Of a stretch of DNA of 64,000 bases, positions 1-63,944 are shown piece after piece. The DNA comes from Alviniconcha marisindica (lineage: Eukaryota > Mollusca > Gastropoda > Provannidae): contig JABMCL010002167.1 of assembly GCA_018857735.1 (NCBI GenBank), forward strand, positions 1,068,501-1,132,500. The letters are read 5' to 3'. The first letter of the stretch is position 1, and each line of letters starts with the position of its first letter. A program made the translations under genes and the position numbers. The notes under the pieces were generated by a model. It did not search any database. It saw only the letters and a list, made by a program, of their open reading frames with translations, and had not been told where the DNA came from.

Positions 1-640
1 AACTGGCGGGCGATGAACCATTCCCAAGGAATAATATTCACGAGGTGGGGTCACCCAGATCGAAAGCAAGGCTTAGAACACTATGCTCCTACGGCGTTGG
101 TGACAAAATCAGTCGACAAAATCTCTAAAAATGAGCTTGCAAGAAAAAGTGTAAAGTGGAATGAAAAGCCCTGACTGGCACGTGGTCAGAATCCACCTTT
201 GAAAACTCCTGTGGATGTCCTGCCCTGGACATGCCTCAGTGAAGGGAGATGACTGAGCTGACGGACTGGCGGGCAAAGCAAGCATTACAAGTGGTTTTGC
301 GTCTGAGAAGATCTAAGGTGTTGAGGAGCTTGAGACATATCTGTGGGCATGAGGCTAAGGACATCACACCAATGAAGCGATTGATGCCTGGAGAAGAACG
401 ACGTGGAAAGACAAATCACTCGACAATCTTCCTTGAAAGGATGAGAAAAGGCCACTGACCCCATCGTCAATCAGACGAACATTGGAACTGTTTCAAAGGC
501 AATGTTTGGGGAAACGTCTCGGGGAAGGGGTGGAGTGCACATGGGCTTTTCTGAGCACAAAAGATACCATCTTCAACTGAACTAAATAGAACCAAATGCT
601 GTCATCATTTCTGCAGACCCAAGCCTAGCCTTCGATCTCA
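1..640. other. sequence downstream of TBL1, nothing recognised
   Basis: Unique-looking sequence with a 69-codon plus-strand frame at 249-458 that matches no family I know. It could be 3' UTR or intergenic. Confidence 0.5.
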
Positions 641-925
641 TGACCCGCCATGACCCAGCTCTCACGACCCACCATGACCCAGCTCTCATGACCCGCCATG
701 ACCCAGCTCTAGCTCACGACCTGCCATGACCCAGTTCGAGCTCACGACCTGCCATGACCTGGCTGTCATGACCCGCCATGACCCAGCTCTCATGACCTGC
801 CATGACCCAGCTCTCACGACCCCCATGACCCAGCTCTCATGACCCCCATGACCCAGCTCTCATGACCCAGCTCTCATGACCCACCATGACCCAGCTCTCA
901 TGACCCCCATGACCCACCACATTAG
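640..925. repeat. short tandem repeat of CATGACCCAGCTCT-like units
   Basis: About 20 imperfect copies of 12-26 bp units with ATGACCCAGCTCT and ATGACCCGCC. No coding sense. Confidence 0.92.
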
Positions 926-1174
926 GAATGGTCAATGATGGACATGTCCTGCCTGTAACACGGTAACCTCTTCAACAACAAAAACCCTGAGGCCCTAATG
1001 GCTGGCCTGCTGATCTGCAGCTTGGTTCTAATGCAAGTTGAGTTTACTGCTGAGAGGAAAATAAGGCTGCTACTGTACAACTCAATTTCACCAAGCGCCA
1101 GTCTCACTCGCACAGATCGTAACGGGCACAGCGATTCATTGACAGCACAGACAAGGTATCGTCACACCGTCGTT

Positions 1175-1290
1175 CAAACTCACTACTGTTTGAGGTGCTG
1201 AAAACTGTCATGTTCCTTTGAAACTTTCATTCACACTACTGTCTGAGGTGCTGAAAGCTGTCATGTTCCTTTGAAACTTTCAATCTACTT
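1175..1290. repeat. two-copy direct repeat of about 56 bp
   Basis: The motif GAGGTGCTGAAA..CTGTCATGTTCCTTTGAAACTTTC occurs twice in succession. The surrounding 925-1840 is A/T-rich with T and A runs and no recognised gene. Confidence 0.85.
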
Positions 1291-1839
1291 TGTGCTAGCA
1301 AAATCAACAACAACCGCACCCCCATTGCTTTCATGTCTTACCAAACTGTGGTCAGACTGATAGCTTGACTTTTTTTTGTTTTCTTCTTTTTTTCAAGGCA
1401 GATGCAAAACAAATCATGGCTGCAGCAGCACACTTAAAAAACTCATAATCATACTTACCAAAAAAAATTAAAAAAAAGCAAGAAAACAAGAAAAATTATG
1501 AAGTTCTGATTCAGAACAGCGGATATTCTAAAGTGTTAAGAGAAATCATAACAGACCTTAAAGAGAAATACACACAGGACATGCACCAACACGTGAAAAT
1601 GAAAGCACTGACAGTGACTTCTAATTTATTGACACTGGTACCATTTCAAGTATCCAAATGACTGCTGTTGGAGCTTTCTTGCGTATGTTTCCTGACGCAG
1701 TCGAACACTGATGCCAAACCACTTTTTCACTCATGGTATTCGTGACCTTCTGAAAAATGAAACATTTACAGACAAGACTGCGCCCCTCAAGCAGCCAATC
1801 CGGATGTCACACTGCCGTTTGACTCAAGGTATGTGTGAC

Positions 1840-1985
1840 TCCTCTTGAGATGAAACATCTGCGCCTCTGAAGCAGTTCTCTCGAGATGAAACGTCTGCAC
1901 CTCTGAAGCAGTTCTCTCAAGATGAAACATCTGCACCTCGGAAGCAGTTCTCTCAAGATGAAACATCTGCACCTCAGAAACTCAA
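1840..1985. repeat. 36-bp tandem repeat, 4 units
   Basis: Units contain GATGAAACATCTGCACCTC and GAAGCAGTTCTCTC. The 36-bp period (12 codons) yields a false minus-strand frame with repeated MFHLERTASEVQ. Confidence 0.9.
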
Positions 1986-1999
1986 CCTTGACGCCAAAC

Positions 2000-2810
2000 C
2001 ACTTTTTTTGGTTTTAACTCTCAACCTTGACACCAAAACCACGTTTTTGTGTGTTTAAAAAAACAAACTCTCAACCTTGATGCCAAACCAGTTTTTCCCC
2101 CCCACCCACTTTCTGAAGATGCAACATCTACAGATGAGACTACACAGCTTTGCACCACGTTCCACAAGTGTATAAGTGTTTCTCCTCCACAATGTCCTCG
2201 GCCACCCACTCCCTCCACAAAATCCCCCTGTTGCAGCAGCAACAGAGGCGTGCTGCCCCGCCCACGTCACTCCGGAACACTTGGGGGAAGTCTTCAGTGA
2301 AGCCACTTCCTCATTCGGATCGATGTCAAGTAATTCCACAGGAAACCTTCCAGGGTCCTTCCTTCCTTCCTTCCAGGCCGATCTCTGTCACGGCCACAGC
2401 CGAAACCTCGGTGACGTTAAGGTCGAGGTCACAGGCAAAGTTCAGTGGCAAATAGGTCAAGGTCGCACACAGCGAAACCTTGGTAGGTCAAGGTCACAGC
2501 AAAATTTCTCCCAGCAACCCATCTTCAGAAAGAAAGAACAACAGCAACTGAAGACACACAACCATGACGATGATGATGACCAGGACAACAACACAGACGA
2601 TGAGACGAGACGAGACGAGACGACAGAGATGATGATGGCGAAGGCTTCGGGCAATGCTGAGTTGTGCTGTGGAGGGGCTGGACGTGGCCCAAGTGGGCCC
2701 AGCTGAAGGCCACGGTGGGCCGCACGGCCTTGAACTTTGAAGGAGCTGGCCTAGAAGATCAGCAGCCGGAGTACCTGAAGTAAGGCGTGGGCAACGAGAC
2801 ATCGTCGTTG
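2000..2810. other. region just beyond the TBL1 stop; likely 3' UTR or flank
   Basis: Overlapping frames of 60-176 codons appear on both strands, but composition is driven by GATGATGAC and GAGACGAGAC runs (2,560-2,640) and none matches a known family. On the minus strand the segment follows the terminal exon and could hold the 3' UTR. Confidence 0.4.
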
Positions 2811-2824
2811 TCTTGGAAACCCCT

Positions 2825-54823
<51,999 letters not shown>

Positions 54824-54907
54824 CTTGTCGGCGACAGCGATGAAGCAGTTTAGTATTCGCACGCACACAAAAGAACACCCCACTGGACTGTGCAGCTGAA
54901 TCTGCCC

Positions 54908-55795
54908 CTGCACACAACAGTACGTTAATTGTTACAGGTTGCTTCAAAAGGTATAGATCTGAAACAGCACTTGATGAATAAAAAAGAAAATCAAACACAT
55001 CAGCCAGAACACAGCATACCTATAATTTGTAACACTAATAACAATAAGAACTTGGTGTTTTACACCCAGTCAACCACTGTGGTTATATCAGGGCAAAACT
55101 TTGTAACATATGCACATAATTTGTACACCAGTTGTCAGAGAAGGTGAAATTGGGGGTGGGGATAAGGATGTAAGCAAAGCAATGGTCCATTATCAGGGTA
55201 CCCGAGACTTCAAATTGCAACATGATTCCAGCCGCACAGTACCCAAGACCAAAAAAATTAGGTCCTTTGTGCCGAGAACCCAGCACTATCAAGGGTTCTC
55301 TCTAAGTCAAAAGCCTGGAGTGGGTCAGAATATAGCTTTGCATGCTTTACCATCTGCCAGGATTCTGACTTTCCACTCAAACCCAGTTTAAAATTTATCA
55401 TCTTCCAACATAACGTGACATGTATGCATGTGAACAGTAAAGTGAATAAGAATTTCACTTGTGATCCGATGACTGTGTTTCACACTAAATGACCTTCACA
55501 CATTTATGTTTATCACGAATCAGTCAACCAAGCAGTGGAGCTGTGTCTTAACCCTTTTTCTGCTGAAGAATTTCAACTGTAGGGGCAATTTCCATCCAAG
55601 AAATATAATCATCTCAGCTAGTGTCTGACATTAAAGGATTAAGCTAACCACAACAATCAAATGCTCATTTGAGAACTTTGCTCCACATGAGAATGTGTGA
55701 TAAGTCAGAACTGAAGCAGGAGGTTTGACAGAACCAGTTGGAGGCACTCTGCCCAAAACACAGACATACGAAGGATAATGAATAGGTTGTTGTCG
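54908..55795 (-). other. intron between 5' UTR exon and first coding exon, 3' part
   Basis: Family C repeat at 55,044-55,100 (TTGGTGTTTTACACCCAGTC). The rest is unique with no exon-like signal beyond the acceptor at 54,908. Confidence 0.6.
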
Positions 55796-55799
55796 TTGA

Positions 55800-56130
55800 T
55801 TGCTTTCAAATAATAGTGCTATTCTCTGCTCTCGAGCAGACTCACTGCATTCAAATGTGATTCTACTTGAGTGACTAGCTTTCTATAGCGTGTTTTTAAA
55901 AAAATATCCACCGAAGTGGTGTACTTACACTAGTTACAGTGCTGACATGCCTGGTGCCACATGCAACTGCTAGCATCTCGGCACATTCTGTTTACACCAA
56001 ACAACTTCACGCAAACCCACATACATAAGGTGGACACATGTTTAGCTGTAACCTGCCACCTGCACTTTTGGCAGAATGACCAGGATCTTTTATGTGCTAC
56101 TGCGGTAACATAAGGTCAGAATGCAGGGCT
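55800..56130 (-). mobile_element. family D copy followed by SINE family E body
   Basis: 55,800-55,935: ATAGTGCTATTCTCTGCTCT and CACCGAAGTGGTGTACTTAC. 55,940-56,130: CACCTGCACTTTTGGCAGAA and ATCTTTTATGTGCTACTGCG, the reverse of the 49.1-kb element. 49.1-49.6 kb shows the same neighbours (E then C then D), so these may form one composite element. Confidence 0.75.
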
Positions 56131-56134
56131 CCCA

Positions 56135-57240
56135 TTAACGCACAAATGTGCATCCCTTACGCTCTAGAGCTGAAAAGGATGCACTAAACTTGGGCCTAGA
56201 GGGTCTCACGGAACGCACTAAGAAAGTGCCAGGTTATGGGGTTTTCTTTAAAGTCCAGACCTCCTGTTCCCAACTGACAGAAACGGGTCATGCAAACTAG
56301 TCTACCACATCTTCTGTCTCAAAACCAACTACCTTTGTTACTGACAAGAACAGTCATTCTCCCAGGTTATTTCAACAACAGCGCTCAGACACAAATACGC
56401 CAGCACACCTAACACCAAGATATCAAACAATGCATGTGGGTGCTTTGTATGCCCTACATTGTGAGACCTTGTGGTCTTCTGCTTCTAAAAGGTTTAAGAT
56501 AAAACAATCATGCAGAGAATCTGAGGATTATATAGAGATCTGTGTACATGCTGTCAGTGTGAAGGCTTCCAACATGACAATAATTTGTTGTGAATTTTCA
56601 GCTGTCAAAAAAAGGTCAGTGGGAGTTTCTACGCTAAATTTGTAAGTGGCTCCATAGTAAACAAGGGAGGCAACTTACATTTTGAGTGGTATTAAGACAG
56701 TACACACCATTAATTACAGAATCAGCCGTAGCTATTTGTAGTACCCTGCTCTCCATTTGCAGTTTGCAGAGATGAGGGCTTTCTCCCTTCATTCTCTGTT
56801 TGGTTTCAATCTGTTTCACAGATTCAGAGCGTTACTCTAACTTGTTTCACTTTCAGACAAATATTTATAATGGTCTTGTGTTTGAAAATGCCACACATTT
56901 TCCTTTCTTATTCTGCTAATTAAAAATCGTTTTCATACTGACTGATGGATGCTACTAAAACACATCTAGAGAGATGGAAGTGCTGCCAACCACCAGACGG
57001 TACTACTGACATGAAGAACTACAAGGATAGGCCTTTCAATAAACCTGTTACTGCTATGATGAACCAGCATACCTGAAAGTGTACAACTAAAAGTGACATT
57101 GTCTGACAGAACTGAGTTGTAGAAGGAACAAAGGGCATCATATGCAAAGCAGAATACTTCTGCACAGCTGCCATTTTGTATCAGACATGACCCTTTAAAA
57201 CTGCCCAGGGACCCTCTAAAAGTTGTAGCAGGGAGTCCCA
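56135..57240 (-). other. 5' intron of TBL1, unique sequence
   Basis: Low-complexity-poor, AT-rich; a 135-codon minus frame (56,966-57,373) overlaps SINE E and matches no known family. Confidence 0.5.
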
Positions 57241-57244
57241 GGGA

Positions 57245-57418
57245 CCTCCTTAAAATACTCGCTAATGGCAGCCCTGAAATGGATACTGAAATAAGAGTCA
57301 GCACAGAAAGCTGACCCCGGAGAAGAAGATTCTCCTGCCACTCCTGCAGGGGCTTGAACCTGCAACCTTTCAATCACATGTCTGGTGCTCTAACCACTGA
57401 GCTATCCCTGCTCCCAAG
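57245..57418 (-). mobile_element. tRNA-headed SINE, family E (5' half)
   Basis: On the minus strand GCAGGGATAGCTCAGTGGTT and GGTTGCAGGTTCAAGCCCCT give A and B boxes, then GGGGTCAGCTTTCTGTGCTG. The anticodon arm is poorly paired and lacks T33, so not a working tRNA. Confidence 0.8.
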
Positions 57419-57419
57419 G

Positions 57420-58375
57420 TTAACTGGCCCAGGGTAGTAACAGTGTATTACTAATGTAATTTGTATCAGCAGTTTATTTGTCAAGCCACCTGTGTTTCTG
57501 ACAGAGACTGCCACACAGACCCTGTTTCGCAGAGCCACAGTGCATTGCATGATGCAATGTTTTCTATAGCTCTGAGTGCTTTGTGATCAGCCATGTGGCA
57601 TGAAATGAATGATACATTCATGACATAGCCCCCAGCACTTATGTTTATCTGACACCATCTTCATCTTAAGTGTCGTAAAGTGAGAAGACCTGTCTCCGCT
57701 ACATGGGTTCTGCATGGTCATGCATCACGTGACAAGCATCTTCAATCAGTGCTTGCCATGAGTTTGTGAAACAGCTTGAAATCCCCCCTTGAAATCTCAT
57801 TCAAACACAGAACAGAACTGAGAAGCAACAGTTTGCAGGATTTGAGATTTCTGCACCCTCAGAATGGACTATAATTTCAGACACATTGCCTTCTATATTT
57901 GGGTTCACTTTCACACTGACAACAAACATGAGCAGCTAGGCTGGATAAACTTAAAATTCACAAACTGCTCCAAGTCTGGCCCCTTTGCATACCTGGTTCC
58001 CAAATCTGCAACCTGGATGATGATAATCCACCAGCTACCCAGAGGTCACCAGGTAGGTCACACACATCACTGGTGTATGGTGTTCTCTGCCGAGCAGCAA
58101 AGTATCCCCGCCATCCCTATCTCCTGGACCGAGCAGGGTCAACCTGCAAAAGCACAATTGCAAACTCAGTGTTTCCCATAAGATTAATCGCTAATGTTTA
58201 ATTTTAAGACAAGTGAGAGTCACAATGAGTGAATGACACTCTCTGTAAAATTGGGGGGGGGGGGGGTCATTAATCACTGTCATTTTACAGATCTTTGTGA
58301 CTCACATAGCAGCCTGCATGTTGTTAATTTGTTACACTTATTTAACACTAATTTGTTTCCAGTGAGGTACTAGGG
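57420..58375 (-). other. 5' intron of TBL1, unique sequence with one 105-codon plus frame
   Basis: The frame at 57,864-58,181 (MDYNFRHIAFYIWVHFHTDN...) is not recognised. A G run lies at 58,253-58,266. Confidence 0.45.
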
Positions 58376-58395
58376 GGATTGAGATTACAGGGTAT

Positions 58396-58426
<31 letters not shown>

Positions 58427-58444
58427 GGGGAGGAGGAGCAGGGG

Positions 58445-58653
58445 GGTACATCCAATGCTATACTGTTACCACCAGAATGACTGCATTACCATGGGCTGCA
58501 ATGAGAACCATTTTAATATTTAATGTGAGGGGCAAAGTCACAAAACAGTGCCCACAAATCAGTTTTGGTAGAGAAAGAATTGAACTGGGGAACTGAACCA
58601 ACACCATTTGCTTACCAGCCTAACACCATACTGCTAGGACAGACTGGCTCATG
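58445..58653 (-). mobile_element. SINE family A, old diverged copy
   Basis: ACTGTTACCACCAGAATGAC, GAGAACCATTTTAATATTTA and TTGCTTACCAGCCTAACACC show the reverse of the body and head with many substitutions, implying an older insertion. A G run (58,410-58,430) precedes it. Confidence 0.85.
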
Positions 58654-58659
58654 TGTCAT

Positions 58660-59790
58660 TAAAAGCAACTCTCAACCTCATAAAAAAAATGAATGTCCTA
58701 AAAAAAATCTACAATAAGCTAACTGACCAGACCAGCTGGTAAAAAGACCCGTCCCATACATGACATGTATTGATGTAATGATGTATAAAGAATCTGGTCA
58801 CCCACACAGAAGAAGAGGATGTTTTTTGAAATGTTACTGTCATACTAACTACTAAGAAACACACACACAAGCACCTAGGACACATGACAAAGGGCTGATT
58901 TTAATTTCCGCCAAGCAAGTGTACATTATTCTAAAGTACACCTGTATACAGAACAGTAAGACTAAGAGAATGAGCGAAAGACAAAGGCAAATCTAACACA
59001 CACCACCCCCCCCCCCCCCCCCCCCCCCTTCAAATTTTACTTGTACAGGTCTAACAGCTAGACTAAAAATCGATATTTACAAGAAAGCAGGCTAGTTTTC
59101 AAACGCGCATGACATCGACCGTAAGAATATCCGCTAGACTTCACTTGAACTAGCCAATCCATTCTTCTGAAATATCAGCTTGCTCACAACCCCCGGCGGC
59201 ACGCACGCAGCAGAAAAGGCGGGCCACGATAACACTTCACCCAGAGAATGGAAAAGACTATACATGTTTTCTGCTGCTCAACCTTTCTTGAAATGGGCCA
59301 TAGCGGAGTATTGGAAACGGACTATAACAAAGATTGGGAAGAAATGTATTTACAGTCAGCATCAAACATACGCACAAAGGCAAAGAACAAGATAACTGAC
59401 ACAAACACTTCCCCAGCATTTACAGTAGGTCTCCACTCTATTCATTTAAAATCATAAATGATTTCTGTGACGCACGACTACCTACAGCGCCATTCGCCCT
59501 TCCACCCTCAGCTTCATTTTGCTACCATGTTCTATTATATTTGCTGTTGTTTTTAAATACTCACACGAAGGCAAATCGTGTGTCAAGAGTACAGTTATGT
59601 ATAGAAAATTCATCCAAAAGAGAAACAAAACAGTTGTAAGGCCTGATAGATAACCTGCCAGAGGAGATATTTTTGAAATCGGTGAGCGAAAGTGTGTCAT
59701 CGGCAAGTCATTGAGAGAAAACAGACTGCAGAGAAACACAAAACAACAGTAAGTAGATCTAGTCATTTAGTTCTGCATAGTATAACTCAC
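58660..59790 (-). other. 5' intron of TBL1 near the promoter
   Basis: C run 59,006-59,030; otherwise unique. Frames of 71-94 codons on both strands match nothing known. Confidence 0.5.
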
Positions 59791-59930
59791 CTGAATAATT
59801 AATCTCTCTCTTCGCAGCCACAGACAAGAACTCCGAGGGGAATAAGAGACGACAGAGATTCGGTCTTTTCGGGATCTTCAAACACAACCAAAGCGCAGGT
59901 CTTGCTCGCGATGCCGCAGTGGAGTGGTGG
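59791..59930 (-). other. TBL1XR1: probable 5' non-coding first exon of TBL1
   Basis: The coding first exon is preceded by a splice acceptor (CAG at 54908-54910), so an upstream untranslated exon must exist. A strong donor (CAG then GTGAGT on the minus strand, GTGAGT at 59785-59790) closes a CpG-containing stretch whose upstream side looks like a housekeeping promoter. The 5' boundary given is a guess. The choice of donor is inference; another donor between 55 and 60 kb could be used instead. Confidence 0.4.
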
Positions 59931-60140
59931 AGTTATGATCCAGAGCAACACAACATGTACTCACATAGATTCCTCAAGTTCGTCCAATATCGACGAAAAC
60001 GTTTCGTCGCTCTATGAAAGCTCTCCGTAAACAACTCACTTCCAGAACAGCAATTTCGACAAGACAAAAATACCACACAGAGGATATGGTTTCTCGCTCA
60101 CAGAAACCTTTCACCTCCCATCAGGACAATGGCGGAAGGA
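59931..60140. promoter_or_regulatory. candidate CpG-rich, possibly bidirectional promoter
   Basis: This stretch is richer in CpG than the AT-rich sequence on both sides and sits just upstream of the inferred first exon on the minus strand. On the plus strand an ATG in good context (A at -3, G at +4) begins at 60129. I see no clear TATA box. Placement rests on position and composition only. Confidence 0.35.
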
Positions 60141-60335
60141 TTGCAGGCGGTTTTCACCGGTTCGCGAAGTAGGCCTGCAATTGACGGACTATTTCTGCCT
60201 TATTTTGGCAAACATCGTCTCTTTGACTTATACCTATTTATATTGACAACAACATTTACTACAAAGCTTTTGCACTCGTGCGAAAATATTGGAAAAAGTG
60301 GAAGCCACCGAGCTTGCCTTGGCGTATGGATATGA
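60129..60335 (+). other. open frame beginning MAEGLQAVFTG; possible divergent first exon
   Basis: A 68-codon plus-strand frame starts with a strong Kozak context opposite the TBL1 promoter. The first 16 or so codons look coding-like and CpG-rich; later ones become AT-rich. I do not recognise the protein. It could be the first exon of a divergently transcribed gene, or chance. Confidence 0.2.
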
Positions 60336-60339
60336 CTGA

Positions 60340-61615
60340 CAGATAGTGCGACCGCATTTGTGCAGTGACGTCAGACAGAAAAGGAGGTTACGAAGAAAGC
60401 CATTTATTGCATAAGGTAAACCAGCATAGTGAGAAGAAAAGTTGTTAGTTAGAATCAAATAAATACTTCAGAATAAGATGTATCTTATAAATATCTATTC
60501 ATTAATTTATGTTTTAATTGTTAACAATTTTTCAAAGTCAGCAAAATTAAATAAATAAAAGGACGTTAAAATCCCTACACCCCTAAAATGAAAATCAAAA
60601 GCGCGATGGGAAAATTTTTGGACCGCGCCACTTTTAGGGACGGTAGATCACCGATGAGTCAGTAAATGTTACACATACAAAAAGTTTGACATTAACTTTT
60701 TAACTTTGTACCTGAAATCAAATTGTTTTACTTCTGGAAACCAAACTGAGAATTTTAACGGGAAATTACCTCCCGTACAGAATAAAGGTCACGATAGTTT
60801 TGAAAGGTGAGTACCTTCTCTCAAGTGGACTCTACCGTGACCCAAAACCGGGGCGATTACTTTCTGAGCACCGACCAGACACGCATGCTGACGGGTAAAA
60901 ATAGACACATAGGAAAAGCCGTTCGTTGAATAGACAGAAGAGTTTCAGCAATAAAATGTGTGCTACGACACTGCGCGCCATATTGCCTAGTCCTGTATGT
61001 TTTTGACTCGCCTCAAAATACCACGTGAGTCTGTGTAATGACGGGCATTCGGCCGGCCATAACAGACTGTAAACGAGATCTTTAAAACTTTGACGATGAC
61101 CTCCATTTAGCTTTGCGTTCTTTCGGTGAGAATGGCCTAAGGTCACAAACTGAGTCGTCACGTGAGCCGCGTCGACTTTACTGAAGTAAAACTGTTACTG
61201 ACCACATGTATTATACGATTGCTTGTATAAGATATGTCAGTAAATGTAAATGGTATATATGATGTACATGTATGTGAACAAGCGCGTTGAGCTCTCGCTC
61301 CGCGGGGAATAGCGCTTTAGAAAATTTATGTATGTATAAGATGTATTATTATTATATGAAATTTCTGGGCAAGTCTTTCCTTGCCTGACCATATACACTA
61401 CACTAACTGTACTATCTCTGGTCCGATCAAGTACCCCTCTTTTTGAGCTTGCACGGCGCAAATCTGCCTCCGACCCTGTTAGTCCGTCAAAAGTATACAG
61501 ATCTATATTTTTATATGCATTGTTTACGGTGGGGGGGTGGGGGGGGGGGGGGGGTCCAGACAATTTTTGGTTACGGCATCAACGGCGTCTGACGGCCATG
61601 CCACTTCTTGAGCTT
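60340..61615. other. sequence upstream of the TBL1 promoter
   Basis: AT-rich, with a 109-codon minus frame (60,832-61,161) and a G run (61,531-61,555). AAGCGCGTTGAGCTCTCGCT and GGGGAATAGCGCTTTAG (61,280-61,320) resemble the end of dispersed family D. No gene recognised. Confidence 0.5.
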
Positions 61616-61621
61616 TAGTCA

Positions 61622-62470
61622 CTGTTTGTTTATACCAGTGTTGGTGAACACTGTTTATACCAGTGTTGGTGAACACTGTTTATACCAGTGTTGGTGAACA
61701 CTGTAGCAGTGTTGGTGAACACCGTTTGTTTATACCAGTGTTGGTGAACACTGTTTGTTTATACCAGTGTTGGTGAACACTGTTTATACCAGTGTTGGTG
61801 AACACTGCTTATACCAATGTTGGTGAACACTGTTTATACCAGTGTTGGTGAACACTGTTTATACCAGTGTTGGTGAACACTGTTTGTTTATACCAGTGTT
61901 GGTGGACACTGTTGGTTTATACCAGTGTTGGTGAACACTGTTGGCTTATACCAGTGTTGGTGAACACTGTTTATATCAGTGTTGGTGAACACTGTTTATA
62001 CCAGTGTTGGTGAACACTGTTTGTTTGTACCAGTGTTGATGAACACTGTTTGTTTATACCAGTGTTGGTGAACACTGTTTATACCAGTGTTGGTGAACAC
62101 TGTTTGTTTATACCAGTGTTGATGAACACTGTTTGCTTATAAATACCAGTGTTGATGAACACTGTTTATACCAGTGTTGATGAACACTGTTAGTTTATAA
62201 ATACCAGTGTTGATGAACACTGTTAGTTTATAAATACCAGTGTTGATGAACACTGTTAGTTTATAATACCAGTGTTGATGAACACTGTTAGTTTATAATA
62301 CCAGTGTTGATGAACACTGTTTGTTTATACCAGTGTTGTTAAACACTGTTACTTTATAAATACCAGTGTTGATGAACACTGTTTGTTTGTTTATAAATAC
62401 CAGTGTTGATGAACACTGTTTATACCAGTGTTGATGAACACTGTATATACCAGTGTTATGATGAACATGA
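61622..62470. repeat. hairpin minisatellite, 30 units of about 24-36 bp
   Basis: Each unit has CAGTGTTGGTGAACACTG (or TGATG loop variant): 7-bp arms CAGTGTT and AACACTG around a 4-base loop, separated by TTTATAC-type spacers. The left part has GGTG loops, the right part GATG loops and longer AAATA spacers, so the array changes gradually along its length. Confidence 0.95.
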
Positions 62471-62499
62471 CCTAATTGATAAGATCTCAATTAAATATG

Positions 62500-62523
62500 C
62501 ACCCCCCCCCCCCCACCCCCCCA

Positions 62524-62586
<63 letters not shown>
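62500..62586. repeat. C run and AT microsatellite
   Basis: C-rich 62,502-62,522 then GTGTGT and about 54 bp of AT. Confidence 0.97.
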
Positions 62587-62587
<1 letters not shown>

Positions 62588-62604
62588 TCGAGGTCCGTAC
62601 GCAT

Positions 62605-62782
62605 CATAGTTCAAGAGCTGTGTGAGAGTCGAGGTGGCCGTCCTGGGCTGTCCGTTCCTAACGAGCCTTCTGGTTTCCGTGGACGTAAAGCAATATTAAA
62701 CCATGCTTCGGCATTGGTCACAGCTTGTCCCTAATATGTCAACTGACATCTGAGGACATTAAGCATCACTTCATCATCATCA
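62605..62782 (+). mobile_element. SINE-like element, family B
   Basis: Full-length, GTTCAAGAGCTGTGTGAGAG to ACATTAAGCATCACTTCATC, followed by ATC and, further on, GTT/GCT trinucleotide repeats (62,827-62,886). Confidence 0.9.
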
Positions 62783-62885
62783 TCATCATCACGTAAATCA
62801 ACACTTGAAGAAAAAGAAGAATGAGTCTGTTGTTGTTGTTGCTGCTGTTGCTGCTGCTGTTGTTGCTGTTGTTGTTGTTGTTGTT

Positions 62886-63072
62886 GAAGTGTTGCTTTAC
62901 GTTCACAGAAACCGTAGGCTTATTAGGGACAGGAGCCCAGGACGGCCACCTCGACTTTCATACAGCTCCTGCGGAGTTCAGTGTTGCTTTACGTCCACAG
63001 AAACCGTAGACTTATTAGGGACAGGAGCCCAGGACCGCCACATCGACTTTGACTGACACAGCGCTCCTGAGC
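62886..63072 (-). mobile_element. two tandem short family B copies
   Basis: GTGTTGCTTTACGTnCACAG, AAACCGTAGnCTTATTAGGG and ACAGGAGCCCAGGAC occur twice (62,886-62,975, 62,977-63,072). Opposite to the copy at 62.6 kb, so an inverted pair. Confidence 0.88.
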
Positions 63073-63292
63073 CGGCTCTGAAGGAGTGCGTTACCATAAG
63101 ATATAGGGCAGCGAGGAGAGTCGTCAGTTTCAGAGGCGGCGTTAACTTTAACTCGTTCAATGTCAGTGAGGGGCATGACACAAGACAAGCGTTCAGTTTC
63201 ATCATCAGTGTTGCTGCAGTTACGTCAGTCCAGCAGAGACCCGGCGTGAGGACGGCTATCAGTTTAAGGACGAGGAGCCCGCCTCGACGGCT

Positions 63293-63615
63293 GTGAGCCG
63301 CTTTGGCCCAGCGGTAAGGCGGTAGGCTGGTAAGCGGAAGGACCTCGGTTCGATACCGCTTCGGCTCTCCTTTCTCTTCACTGAAAAGGTTGTGGTTTTT
63401 GTGGACACTGTCTTGTGACTTTGCCCCCTCCTTCCTACTAAAACATTAAAATGGTCTCATCGCTCCCCATTTTAATGCAAATCATTCGGGGGGGAGTGTG
63501 CGATAGGTATAAAATCCCCTCCCCCCCCCCACCTCCATACCCCCTTTTCCCCCCTTTCCCCCCCGTCCCTAAAAAGCCGTACGGTTTCGTGGACTTTAAA
63601 ACCCATGTTTACTTA
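63293..63615 (+). mobile_element. tRNA-derived SINE, family A
   Basis: Good head (GCCCAGCGGTAAGGCGG, GGTTCGATACCGC); the 3' half has many small deletions. Confidence 0.88.
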
Positions 63616-63629
63616 TTCCCCGTCCCTTG

Positions 63630-63935
63630 GTGAGCCGGTGTGGCCTAGCGGGTAAGGCGTTAGGCTGGTAAAAAAGGACCTGGGTTTCGAATCCGCTTCG
63701 GCTCCCCTTTTTCTCTTAAACAGTTGTGGTCTGGGGACCTGTCTTGTACTTTGCCCCTCACAATTAGGGGAAAACTTAAAAGGCTCCCATCGCTGCCCCC
63801 TTTAATGCAAAATCATTTGGGGGTGAAGTGTACAAAATTATTCCCCTCCCCCCCCCCTCCATCCCCCCCCCCCCATTCTCCCGTCCCTAATAAGCCGTAG
63901 GTTTCTGGGGAGTTAACACCTTTTTATTTATTACC
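63630..63935 (+). mobile_element. SINE family A, second tandem copy with many indels
   Basis: GAGCCGGTGTGGCCTAGCGG head, body and tail recognisable but with lost bases and G/C homopolymer changes. Confidence 0.8.
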
Positions 63936-63944
63936 GCCTCAAAT

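Noticed and set aside
2176..2706. 176-codon plus-strand ORF
   Set aside because: Low-complexity Asp/Glu runs from GATGATGAC and no family resemblance; both strands are open here.
2494..2802. C-terminal exon of TBL1 starting at about 2779 (VLRLLIF then stop)
   Set aside because: An acceptor-like TTACTTCAG exists, but the resulting end does not match the family; VFVLDLRK at 2825-2851 does.
61622..62470. CRISPR-like array (repeat with palindrome and spacer)
   Set aside because: Spacers are near-identical TTTATAC tracts, no cas genes, and the context is a eukaryotic gene; it is a minisatellite.
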